Shown: in pieces, positions 53,291 through 64,000 of the stretch | Layout: each line of letters starts with the position of its first letter | Position numbering within the stretch: the first letter of the stretch is position 1 | Source: Eleginops maclovinus | Lineage: Eukaryota > Chordata > Actinopteri > Perciformes > Eleginopidae | DNA: 64,000 nt | Direction: 5' to 3' | NCBI RefSeq assembly: GCF_036324505.1 | Contig: NC_086366.1 | Location: 21,096,927-21,160,926 of the forward strand | Translations under genes and position numbers: made by a program | Notes under the pieces: generated by a model | Databases searched by the model: none | Seen by the model: the letters and a program-made list of their open reading frames with translations, nothing else | What the model was told of the DNA's origin: nothing

Positions 53291-53420
53291 AAGCGGAGCA
53301 ATGCGTTCAAAGTTCAAATTATTTTAACTTTGACATAGTTTATCACTTGCAATTCAACGCACATTCAATCAGGTGACAGCAACTAAAAAACTAGCTGTTT
53401 TCAAGACTCAACCTGGCCGT
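53290..53420 (+). repeat. Dispersed repeat, GCGTTGAAAGTTCAAATTATTT family, second copy
   Basis: AATGCGTTCAAAGTTCAAATTA and AAAAAACTAGCTGTTTTCAA match the copy at 26095-26275. Confidence 0.6.
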
Positions 53421-54039
53421 GAGCAAAACTGTATTATATGAATGAAGCCAAGATTGACAAGTCACTACCGTTGCGATATTTCAATATAAATAGAGACATC
53501 GCAATAAAAATACGGAAGTATTCTCTGTGATGTCCCCAATAGGTTTGTGAAGTGCCAAGAAGTCGATGGATCCAGTTGTCCTTAGTAACTTCAGGCCCTA
53601 CAATTAAGAAAACGAAGTTAACTTAAGAAGTTATGTAAAAGTTGTCTTCACTTCTGCTCTGTAAGACAGCTAGCAAAGCAAGCATCTTGCTTATACATGT
53701 GAAATAACAATGTGTTCCGTCAGAGGGAGGTTGGTTTGATTGCTTTTACACCTTAAACAAACTGCATAAAAGTCAGTTTGGAAGACCATAACCACCCTTT
53801 AAAGCCACCTTTTACTACAAACAACCGAAAAAACACTGTACTAACTAAGCAAACAGCTTGAGTTTCTTTTAACCAAATACAACATTTAAGCTGTGAAAGC
53901 ATCCTTTAGCTGCATACACATGACAAGAAGTGAAATGGCTCTGAACTGATGTTCCAGTTGTGTTTGTATGGAGAGAGCGGTGCCACCCGACTAGGCAATA
54001 CCCATAGCTGCACACCACTCTGAATTGTCACCAAGCGCT

Positions 54040-54195
54040 GCCCTCGAAGTATAAAATTATTTAAACTTTTACATTGTTTACCGCTGACCTTTCGACGCGC
54101 AACCAGGTTGATAGGTTGATGACAGCTGTAGCAGGCGACGTATTTATGGGAAAAAAACTTAACTAGCTGTTTTTACTGCAATGCTCTGCGCCAAA
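54040..54195 (+). repeat. Dispersed repeat, GCGTTGAAAGTTCAAATTATTT family, third copy
   Basis: Matches over GACGCGCAACCAGGTTGATAGG and AACTAGCTGTTTTTACTGCAA. Confidence 0.6.
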
Positions 54196-54199
54196 TCTA

Positions 54200-56070
54200 G
54201 TGGTGAACAGAGAGAATGTTGTATATAATTTGAATGCAGTTTTACCTAAGAAAATCCAAAGGACATTCTATCATTACCATCACCGCAATATAAAACAAAA
54301 CAGCTGTAGGAGCTTAAGCTGACAAACAAAAAAACGCAACACAATATAGCCATAGCATTCTCATAATGGACAATGTTAGACATCAGCATAGTGGCTATTA
54401 GAGGGTCTCTGGGCAGTTCTAGGTTTGGCTGGGTCTTACAGGAGGCTATATATACTCTGAAATGTGAGTGGATAAGAGACTGCTGATGTCTATGAGGGCC
54501 ACACTGACGCCTCTGCCTTCCCTTTCTGCCCGCTAGCACCTCAGTGCCAAGTGTTTCGTATTAAAACAAGAGAAAAAGGAAATAGTTGGACATTCTCCAG
54601 TGTTCCCTAGCTACTGTTTCAACACTTCAATAACCCTACAGCCAAGTTTAGTGTGTTTCAGTAAGTTGCTGTATACCGTACAATTAAGAATTTACAGCTA
54701 GAGACGAAGAAAAATGTACTAAACAGTGCTGGCACACACACATTTTAGAATTTCATATAAAACCACAAAATGAGTGGCAATAAAACGTCTGCCTATGCGT
54801 TCTGTAAAGATTATATACCAATGCTATTGGTCGTCCAAGCCCTTCAGCACTGCCCTCAAAAGCTCCGGGTTTCGACTATACTGTATCTCTGTTACCTTTC
54901 ATTTCCCATCCTTGGTTATACTTTACGAAAAACAATTAAACTCCAAAGTACAACATTTTCGTTTCATTATCAACTTAGTTTTCGGCCACAAAGGAGATCT
55001 TACCCCTCACTACATTTTTTTTGCTACAGAACCACGTTTCTACAGTATCAAATCCCAGATTGGAGCAGCCAATTAGCATTAATCATTACCACCATCTGTT
55101 GGTGACTCACATGAGAGCATATAAAAGCAGCAGTGACCTCAGAGATGACTGAATCCACAGGCTGATTCACACATTGGCCTCTACAGCTCACTGGCAAACT
55201 TCTTTATTCATTTAACTACAGTAATCATTTTGTCAATTAGATGCTTTTATTATTCAAAAAACCAATCAATCAGAGCCATTCCACTGAGAGATAGGCATTA
55301 GAAACTCACAAGTGGCTTAAAGCGATTAGTGGTTTAAACACAAGCGCATAGTTCCAGTACTTGACTATGATTGGTCGAGCCGTGTTAAAAGCCAATGTAA
55401 AATACTTAGAGCTGACCACATTACACTAGATTCCAAGCACCAATTTGTCACCTAATGAGAGAAGTGGTCAGAAAAGATGAACAGGGTAGAGGGAAGACAT
55501 TTACTTATCTAATATATAGAGAGATATTAAGTAACACAGAGACAACATACCATACTAGATACTCTGAAACAGTAGATGGCGATGTGCCAGATTGTTTGCG
55601 AAGAAATGATATATGTTTAAATGAATGCACAATAAACAAAAAAGAAACTAAGGGATGATACTGGACTATACTGTGTGCCTAAAATGTCCCCTCATTTCAT
55701 CACTGTTTCAACACACCTAAAATCTATTCAAATCGCCAGTCACCTGCAGCACTAAAGCTGGCTGTAAATGATTGTCAAGTGTCAATGTCAACTATATCAT
55801 TCATAGCTTTAAAAATAAACGTGGTAAATGCATTGCATATTTGCAGTGAATGGCATAAGAAGAGAGGAAGTAAACATGGATTCAACTGTTAACTAACAAC
55901 GCAACAGAAAGTCTAATTCTCAGTTGGACATGTTAATACAGAACAAGGAGCCAAAACTAAACAATGTCTATATAAGAGGTCCCACGTAAAAGACTGGGAA
56001 ACACTGCTTTAATATTTAATGTTGCTTTTTATCGTTTCATAACATATGTGTTTTATGCAAAGTATTGATC
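54200..56070. other. usp2 intron, no recognised elements
   Basis: Open frames at 54770-55105 overlap each other and have no family likeness or codon bias. No RNA gene seen. Confidence 0.4.
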
Positions 56071-56074
56071 TACA

Positions 56075-56235
56075 CGGAATCTAGGTGTTATTTTAATGTA
56101 TTACGAAGTTTTTTTTAAATCCTCTGGATTGTACTGGAGTAGAAGTATTAAGTCACGTAAAATACAAGTTCCTCAAAATATAGCTATAGTGTTGTACTTC
56201 AGCTAATATAGTCTGCTACTTTCCACCACTGACAA
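56075..56235. repeat. Dispersed fish repeat of the AAGTACTCGAGTA / CCACCACTG type
   Basis: GTACTGGAGTAGAAGTATTAAG, and the right end CTACTTTCCACCACTG. Confidence 0.55.
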
Positions 56236-56599
56236 TAAGCTAATTCCGGCTGAGGTATTGATTTATTATGTTTATTCCAATACTGCAGGTACTTTTAAGC
56301 ACAACTTAATAAAAAAAAACTTTTTAAAAAACCCTAAACATAGAAAAGGGTTTAGGCTTTACGCCATTGCTTCCCCGTCGCTTGATTGATTTATAAAATG
56401 TGACTTCTGATATATTAGACACTACAAGGTCTGACATCTCTGTATTTGAAGGGTTTGTTGTGCCCTCTGACTTCTGATCACAAAGCAGCAACTTCTACAA
56501 GTTCTGAGGTCCAGGTCAAAAACTACAGGGGATACTTGCTTTTGTTGCTTCTTTAGCTCCTCAGCAGCGTAAGAGAATCTCTTTTTTTTCTGCAAAAAC

Positions 56600-57060
56600 A
56601 CATATGCTAATTTTCAGGTTCATATTTGTATTTTCTGCCTCTACTGTGACATGTCTCCATGCTTTAATGTTTAAAAAGCTCTTTAGTTTTCTCATAATCT
56701 TTTCACCCTCTGTCCGAAACCAGAGCCCAGTCTGCTCTGATTGGTTAGCTGGCCGCCTCTTTTGTGATCGGTCAACCGCTTAGAGATGTCCCGCCCCTTA
56801 GCCTATCACGTACATTGTGTTGGAGTGCTAGCCAAGTAAAGTGCAAATCTTACATAGTGATGTCACTATGTTACAGAATCAACCACAGGAGCCTAATGGA
56901 GGCGTTTCAGGCAGGGGTGGAGTGTGTGGGAGAGAATATCCCTCTATAAGGAACATAGGGATTTTAGCCTTTGCAGACCATTTACATGCACAAAAACCTA
57001 AATGATATAAGACACTACAGAAAAGGGAAAACCCCAAAAAGCATAAAAGGGCCTCTTTAA
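56600..57060 (+). mobile_element. piggyBac-like MITE (family A)
   Basis: From TTTTCAGGTTCATATTTGT to GCATAAAAGGGCCTCTTTAA. The left few bases of the element are missing. Confidence 0.78.
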
Positions 57061-57348
57061 AAATAAAAAAAAACATAAAACCTATCTGGTCTTCTCTTGT
57101 TTGTGCAAACAAAACTGTGGACAACTCTTTCCGGCATCGTGAAAACCTTTAAATGGCTTGAAAGCTGTAATTTCAATGCCTCATTAGTGTCTACATGCTG
57201 TAAACGGAGAAGGATCTGACGTGTAGCACCAACTTTGTGTTAGTCATTTCTCTGAGTCATTTCTAAGCTAATAAAACGACTCAGTTGCCTAAGATTTTCT
57301 GACTTTCTGTGTGTTTACAAGTGTTAAGTGTCAACTTAAATTACCTAC

Positions 57349-57476
57349 CGTTTATGTTGCAGTGTGTGTCAGTCCCCGCGGGCTGTGATGGCTCTTGGGC
57401 AGCTCATCCTACTGTTGCTACCCCGTAGTGTACACACACGCACACACACACACTGGCTTTCTGAAGCTGATCACTC
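57349..57476 (-). other. usp2: Candidate noncoding 5' exon of usp2 long form
   Basis: On the minus strand a 128-bp GC-richer block has an acceptor (TTTCCACAG) and a strong donor (ACG|GTAGGTAA). It contains a (GT)n stretch and a short upstream open frame, M-S-C-P-R-A-I-T-A-R-G-D-stop. It has no family protein likeness. It is placed as a leader exon because it is upstream of the long-form coding exon and in the right orientation. Confidence 0.55.
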
Positions 57477-58626
57477 CTGTGGAAACACACAGGCATGTTA
57501 CATGACATGCCACTCAACCCAGAGGACACAAAAGTAAACAAATAACATTGATATATTTTTCTGTTTTACAAACGCATAGAGTATCATTAGATCATAAGCT
57601 GACAAATATATCAAACTATCTTACAGAAAACCCATGCCCGAAGATAGCAAATGCTGACCCTTAGAAATATAATATCCCCTACAGACCAATAAAGTGACAA
57701 GCTAGCAGAAATCTATAGCCCCATGATCTGTTTTGGGCTGTCTCTATCAGAAAACTGTTTGACTTTACAGAAAATACGTTCAGCTCGAAGTGACTGTACA
57801 GGCTGACGGTAAACACATTCTCCGGATTTCATGTCCAACCATTAAAGATTGATGATGCATCCTTTGGCACGTATTATCAAATCCGGAAAGGTTGCTCAAT
57901 TATAAAGCTCTGGGAAAGAGAAAGTTGATAGTTTGACTACATGTTGCACCGCTTCATTAGGTGGCAAGTGCATATTTCACAACCGGCTACATTTTCACTG
58001 GTCAATGCAAACACCTATCAACTGTAGGCATGCTACACCCAGAGAGTTGTTCACGGGTGCTTTACTCATGCTAGAAAAATCCAGAACTTTCCGAAACGTT
58101 ATCCCTGTCTTCTATTATTCTCTCATCAGGAAGACATGGCCTACAGCTGAGCAAACAGCACACACAGCATGCATTCAACTGACAAGCAGGTACCTAAAAG
58201 AAGAAAAGGGAAGAAGAGTGGCAGTTAAGTTGGTCAGTTAGTGCCTCACCCTTTAGTTCTGAGCGGCCAGGCCGATACACAAAAAGCAAAGAGGTGCTAC
58301 TTGGGAGGCTGTGGCCCCGGAGTGTGAGAGGATAGTATGAGCACAGCGATCCAGAATGCCACAGATCAAGTTACAGAGCCGGTAAATATAGCAGGCGCCT
58401 ATGACCTCTACAGGTCACTCAACACTCAGTGGCATTCCAAATTGCTATAGCACTAAGCATCAAGTCCAGTGGACTACTGTAGCCAGCAGATTGGCTTCTT
58501 TAACAGGAGCTAAAATCTTAAATGAATGGCATGATTCACTTGATTTAGTCTCTCTGCATTCCTCCAGCAATAATGTTACTTCATGACAATACTGTTTCAA
58601 ACTGGCACACTAGGTCATGTGTGTTG

Positions 58627-59065
58627 GCAGCAGAGGTGAAAGAAGTACTCAGATGAATGATGAAACTTGAAGAAAAAAGTAGAAGTACCAGCTTGTAGGA
58701 ATACTCTGTTACAAGCAAAAGTCCTGCATTCAAAATGTTAATCAACCAAAAGTAACAGTTTAGAAAGAAAAATATATATTATTTGTTTTGATTATAATTA
58801 TCGATACATTAAAGTGTTATCAAAGCTGGTAAAGGTGCAGCTAGTTTGAATGACTTTGTATACTGCAGGGTAGATTGTATGTTACTACAGGTGCAACTAA
58901 AATTTTATTTTTAAATAAATGTACTGGAGTATAAGTACACGATTTACCTCTGAATTGTAGTCGAGTAGAAATATAAAGTAGCACAACATACAAATACTCA
59001 AGTACAAGTCCCACAAAATTGTACGCAAGCAAATGTAATTCGCTACCTGACAACATTGGTTTGCA
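58627..59065. repeat. Dispersed fish repeat of the AAGTACTCGAGTA / CCACCACTG type
   Basis: CAGAGGTGAAAGAAGTACTCAG at the left, then AAAAAGTAGAAGTACCAG and TGTAGTCGAGTAGAAATATAAAG. The right terminus is not clear. Confidence 0.55.
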
Positions 59066-60004
59066 ATGACAGCAAACTGGTGTATGAAAAACACACATTA
59101 CCAGTACCAAATCAACAATTTTCTACCAAAGCAAAGCAGTTGACGTATGTGTGTAAAGACCATGGAAAAAGACAGATTGGTGAACGGTCTCTGTGCAGGG
59201 TATAGCATTACATGACGCTGGGAGGAGATGGGACGACACAGGAACAGAAGCCATACTCGCTGCACTGCAGTGTGGCCGTTTTACATGGGGCTGAACAGAC
59301 TCGCTTGAGGCAGATATAAATGTATTTGAAGTATTCCGCATAAAGTATTGGGAAACCGTTATTCAACATTCGGTAACCACTTATAGACACAAGAGCGTTG
59401 CTCGGTAATGGCAGGTTTGACAGAGGAGGCTACAGAAGGGGGCGGAGGAGAGATTTTATCAGCGAAAACCATGGCGAGAACTAACCGAGTACCTTTACAC
59501 TGAGAGGTAGCAACGTGCAAAGTTAAGACAACGCTCAATAACTAAATAACATGGTAACTTCGTCCGTGTAACCTCGGTGGACGTCCCACATCGGCTTACT
59601 AGCTTATCTCATAGCCTCTTCAAGTATCTACACAGCAGAGAGCTGCGGTGTGACGCCAGTGTTCAGAGAGCACCGTGCCAAGTGTGTGAGAACTGTGGCA
59701 CTGCACATTTAACCGTGAATTACGGTAGCTTGGCCCTTTAACTTAAAGAGTTGCTGTTATATTCCTCCCATTATACTTAACTTTATGCAGTACGCTTACG
59801 TTACGTGTCTAAAACCTGAAATGTTCCTGAAATAAAGAGCTGTTCCGAAGTCATGTTATGACAAAACATCTGAGAGACTTAGTGCGACTTCTATAATGTT
59901 TATAATGGTGATGTGATAAGAGAGTGTCCTTCTGTCCATATAAGAGCACAGCAGCTCTCAGTGTTATGCTGGTGTGTGTGAGGCACCAAACTGCATTCAC
60001 TCAC

Positions 60005-60100
60005 CTCACAGTTGGAGACCATCCCGATCCAAACAGGCAGCGAAACGCCCCCAAAAGTATCTTTTTGGCAGGTTAGTGTTGCTTTTTAGACCATCCCTTA
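60005..60100 (-). other. usp2: Candidate first (noncoding) exon of usp2 long form
   Basis: An excellent donor (TGTGAG|GTGAGTG, exon end 60005) follows a non-coding stretch on the minus strand. About 180 bp farther upstream is a CCAAT box (ATTGG at 60281-60285). The transcription start is not determinable; the right border given is a guess. Confidence 0.4.
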
Positions 60101-60269
60101 AATTGCTGTTACGATAATGTTGGAATGATGACTACATCGCCGTGGGTTTTTAATTAAGACCACCAATGGTATTCAGCCATATCTTCTGTCCCCTTGCAGT
60201 TGTATAGTTTTTTCTGCAACCAAGTAACGGTTCCGTTAGCTTTAAGGGTGACGTCAGTCCGGTAACAGA

Positions 60270-60360
60270 GCTAAGTTCTGATTGGTTAATACTTCCTGAG
60301 CGCGTCACAAGCCAGCACAGTGACTTGCCTCCTACACCGTCACCATAGTGACGAACGTAA
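60270..60360 (-). promoter_or_regulatory. Candidate usp2 long-form promoter
   Basis: Contains TGATTGGTTAA (CCAAT on the gene strand), GCGCGTCAC and ATAGTGACGAACG, in a stretch more CpG-rich than its surroundings. Confidence 0.35.
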
Positions 60361-60419
60361 ACATCAGAAATTGCTTTCATTGAAAAAAAATGCTGCTTTC
60401 AAGGTTATAGGAAAGATGA

Positions 60420-61950
60420 TATCTCCTCACGAATAATAATTCACTTTCACCTCAGCTGTGTGGTTGTGGGTCAAAGAAACACAAGGTACACTGTTAAGGT
60501 ATTTCCAGTGGTAAATATAGCCAAAAACTATGCTTACTCCACTACATGTTGCCCTATTAGGTAGGAATAAAGCAATGTCGAAAGAAGAAGTGCATTCCCC
60601 TCTATTGTTTTTAACCATAAGCATTTTCATATTTTGAATGCAACTAGAACTGGAACCAAATACTTCAATATTGATGATCTGTTGTGTATGTTTTCGGTAG
60701 AATGCTTTACAGTATGGCCAATGGGAAAGTATTGCTATTACTTTTTACAAGTAGTTAGAAAGGTAGAAACAAATAAATAAGTAATTTGCAATAATTTGAA
60801 TCTCATTTCTTTTAAATATGCTTGAATGCTAAAACAATCTTAAACACAACCCCATTGTTGAAAGACGTTAATACAAATCAGTTAATTAAACATTTAATAT
60901 CATTTTGTCAATTCACTTATAGTTGATTATGCATCAATGCACTGCAGTACTGTAACTGTGTTCTTTTAATAACATACATTAAAGGAGATCACCTATAAAC
61001 CATGTCTCATTGGTTATTTGAAGTATTCCAATTTCCAGTACTCAAGTAGTCATTCATGCTGGAGTGTGCGAGTGTCTGCATCAAATTGAATGAGTCATGA
61101 AATCCTACTGCAGTATAACCATCTGTAAAACGCATCCAGACATAGACATAGACATAGACACCTGACATAGATCCAAGGCTGCTGCTGTAAATGAAACAAA
61201 GTGTCACACATTGAGGAGGGAGACTGTCTTTTATTACTATTTAACTTTCTTTACATAAAGCTAATATTTAAGATGACTCATTCTGGTCTGTTTAATCCTT
61301 GATATAGGTTCCTACCAACAAAAAAAAGATAATGTTTTAATTGCCACAGATTATGAACAGCCATGTGTTACATAATAGAGTAAGTGATTAGCTTAATACT
61401 GGTATATAAGGCTGAGCAAGGATGAAACCTGTTCACAATTTAGCCCAACCAAATTCTATAACACTGTAAATAATGACAAATAAAGCCTTCTGAGAGTCAC
61501 ATGAGCTCTGGTGCAGTACTTTACGAGGCAGACGATGACTGAAACAGTGCATATATTGATACATCCCTAATATCAAGTGCCTATTTATTTCTGCAGGTCT
61601 CCATTTAGACAGGATGTGCTGTGCTGCGGCTTCCAGATGTTAAGCATTATATGTGATCATTTAACCTTAACAAAGCAGATAGAGCTCATCAATGCATGCA
61701 TCATGTTGGTTGAATTTTTTCTTAAAAAATGAACCACCTTGAGCGGTAGAGAGGGTTTTGAAATAAAAGCCATATCGCCCTCTCAATTGCTCCACAGGAA
61801 GTAATTTAATTGATGAATTCCTGTAATTTGTTAAGATTGCCTTTTCACACACTTGATGATTCCTTAGATGAAACAGTCTAAACGTTTGGCAGGGAATAGG
61901 ATGAGAAAATTGATATTACACTCGTGTACGCTTAATGTGTATGTACATAA
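60420..61950. other. Upstream flank, no recognised elements apart from a short tandem repeat
   Basis: GACATA is repeated about four times at 61137-61160. I see nothing else. Confidence 0.4.
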
Positions 61951-61954
61951 AGCA

Positions 61955-62105
61955 GCTTATTAGCTTAGCTTTGTTAAGCTTAGCAGAACAACTTAGTAAA
62001 GGTTAAAACACTTTTGGACAGAGCCAGATGAGCTGTTTCCAACAATTTCCAGTCTTTATGCTAAGCTAACCGTCCACTAGCTGTAGCTTCATGTTTAGCG
62101 TAAGC
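61955..62105. repeat. Dispersed GCTAAGCTAACC repeat, second copy
   Basis: TTATTAGCTTAGCTTTGTTAAG and ATGCTAAGCTAACCGTCCACT and TAGCTTCATGTTTAGCG match the split repeat at 23140-23680. Confidence 0.6.
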
Positions 62106-62109
62106 ATGC

Positions 62110-63680
62110 CGGCCTTTAACAGAAGGTTTGAGATTATACTATTAATTTAAAAGTCATATTAATCTGTCATATTTATTAAAGCAGTGAAAGTAAATAAAAG
62201 TAATATGTATAGCGGTTGCAAATAGAGATAACCAACAATGAAAACTACAATCTTAACATGCAAAGTGTTTGTACTGCTTTTCTGCTGTATTGAGGTTACT
62301 GATGGTGGATTTGTTTTCCCTGTCTTGGTTTGAATGTCTTCTTAAAACATTTTAATTGACAAATAAAAGGCAGTCAAAGAAGGCCTTACAGTGTAGTTCT
62401 GTGGGACTGATAACGGAAGTACATTAAAAAAACATGCATACCAAAACAAAATCCCCTGCTGCAAATTATTACATAATACATGTTCTCATTTCAAACAAAT
62501 TTCACACAGATAAGCACATACACTATTACTAAATTCAGACTTGGTGTTGGTGCCAGCACTGCACTGTTGCCTCTCACTATGCTGAATACTATATCGCTGT
62601 GGTTCAAGCTATGCTATTCATTCAACACTATAATTGGGAAACAAGTCTCAGTGCTGTTATTCTTTCCCTATAACCTGCTGTATGTCATTGCTCCAATACA
62701 CCGTCTCCTTAGGTCTTTAATCACACCTTCTAATATTCGAGTATAGCAGAATTCTTCATAAATTAAACAAATTACAACAGTCAGGAAGGAAATAGTTATA
62801 CATATTGGGCATATTGATAACATTTTGAGGTTAAAACCAAAGTAAAAACACCATAACACTTAAACAGTGGATGAACTGAAAGTACAAAAACTTAATTTGA
62901 ATATTTAAATAAGTGGCTTGACATTTCAACTATGTAGTCATAACACCGTGCAATGACTGGAATTTCTTTCTCTGTTAAGCTGCTTGCTATAGGAAAAATC
63001 AATAGCACCAAACATCCCACGTCAATACTTCTCTTACACTAGGTGCATGTTGGATGATAAAATCAATACATACTGTATACATTCCACATTATGATAATAA
63101 TACCCAATGAGATTTGGTGAGAGAGATTCTGTGTAGGATGGATTGAAATGTGAACTCAAGTGAAGAAGATGACGCAATGATATTGAGGCATAAATGTACG
63201 TCTTTCACTGAAGTGTGCAGTTTAAAGGTGCATATGCATGCACATCAGTGAGGAACATTAATATATTATATTCTAGAATATCTTACATACATGGAAAAGA
63301 AAGTGCATTGATTAAGCATTTTAAAGATAATTAACACTAGATCAGTATCGTAAGGTAAAGTAAAAGGAAATCGTATGAGATGAGACAATCAAGCAGATAG
63401 AGCTTGAAAAATGTAGTGATTTCATCTTAAAAGCCTAAATAATAACATACAAATAGATAACAGCAAAAACTAGAACATTTATACAGCCATCAAGTCTCAA
63501 CCTCATCTTACTTCCAAGAATGTGCTCAAATAAAGTCTCATGATCTGGATAAGGACTTCTAGCTAATGGAGGGATAGATGGATCAATAAATGCAATCATA
63601 CCTGCACTTGCATGATGTTATAGAGAGAGAAGTTATGTCTTTAAAATTCTCCATTACGGAATGTGCTTGGGAGTCTTTTG
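62110..63680. other. Flanking sequence without recognised elements
   Basis: AT-rich. No exon, RNA gene or named repeat was recognised. Confidence 0.4.
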
Positions 63681-63689
63681 GTCACCCTA

Positions 63690-63960
63690 ATAGAGTGGTG
63701 GAGGAATGAGAAACACAGAAATTGGTGAGCATTTATCCACTTCCCTTTCCCTCATCTCAAAGTCATTTTTTTTTTTGCACTTTTTGGTTAGAAGCCTGAA
63801 ATAGTGTCTGTGGTGTACACAAGCTTTATGTACTATAAATTGGCAGTTGCTAACAAGCGACATAATAACTAACATAATAAGGCGTCAGTCCACAGAACAG
63901 AAGTCTGCCAATAGCTTAGCGGTGGTGGCGCGCCATAGTTTATGGGCGCTGTACGCAATG
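63690..63960 (-). repeat. Dispersed repeat family B, reverse copy at right edge
   Basis: AGTGGTGGAGGAATGAG, AAGCCTGAAATAGTGTCTGT and AGCTTAGCGGTGGTGGC match the copies at 6425 and 50945. Confidence 0.6.
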
Positions 63961-64000
63961 TAGGCGTATTTTGAAACAACGTTAATAGTTTAAAACGATT

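Noticed and set aside
54770..55105. Overlapping plus-strand open frames of about 100-111 residues
   Set aside because: Two frames open at once in AT-rich DNA, no family likeness or codon bias.

Overview
This is vertebrate nuclear DNA, almost certainly from a teleost fish and probably a percomorph. Genes are split by GT-AG introns, the proteins match vertebrate families, and the intervening DNA carries long CA/TG microsatellites and fish-type interspersed repeats (hAT, TTAA-flanked piggyBac-like MITEs, LINE tails and a Ty3/gypsy scrap). No bacterial operon, CRISPR array, tRNA or rRNA gene was seen. All identifications were made by reading; no database search was run.

Layout. (1) 1-2461, plus strand: the last two coding exons of gemin4, an SMN-complex subunit; most of the gene lies off the left edge. 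(2) 3414-9223, minus strand: a complete five-exon tlcd3a (FAM57A, TLC-domain membrane protein) that converges on gemin4, as the two genes also do in human as I recall. Its introns hold an internally deleted hAT transposon with exact 8-bp target duplications (3962-6104) and a gypsy integrase scrap between 245-bp direct repeats (7833-8945). (3) 10089-14240, minus strand: a five-exon GIMAP8-like gene with two AIG1/GIMAP GTPase domains. The linker between them contains a tandem in-exon duplication. A hAT-type MITE with exact target duplications sits in one intron. (4) About 14700-15680: a decayed AT-rich tandem repeat with a period of roughly 145-168 bp. (5) 15760 to about 60100, minus strand: usp2, a ubiquitin-specific protease. 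Eleven shared exons (24038-17018) encode the catalytic domain of 345 residues. Two alternative first coding exons give a long form (exon at 45519-46304, 607 residues) and a short form (exon at 36143-36289, 394 residues), matching mammalian USP2a/USP2-69 and USP2b/USP2-45. Two likely noncoding 5' exons of the long form lie at 57349-57476 and just above 60005. (6) The rest, to 64000, is intron or upstream DNA with dispersed repeats and no convincing gene.

The genes do not form a pathway. They are neighbours with unrelated roles: snRNP assembly, a membrane TLC protein, an immune-type GTPase and a deubiquitinase. I found no clearly new biological system. The points most worth a second look are a GC-rich promoter-like block inside a usp2 intron (about 27940-28160), the GIMAP gene with its duplicated linker and repeat-abutted 3' end, the gypsy/direct-repeat/fold-back structure in tlcd3a, and a (CA)n tract just inside a usp2 splice donor.
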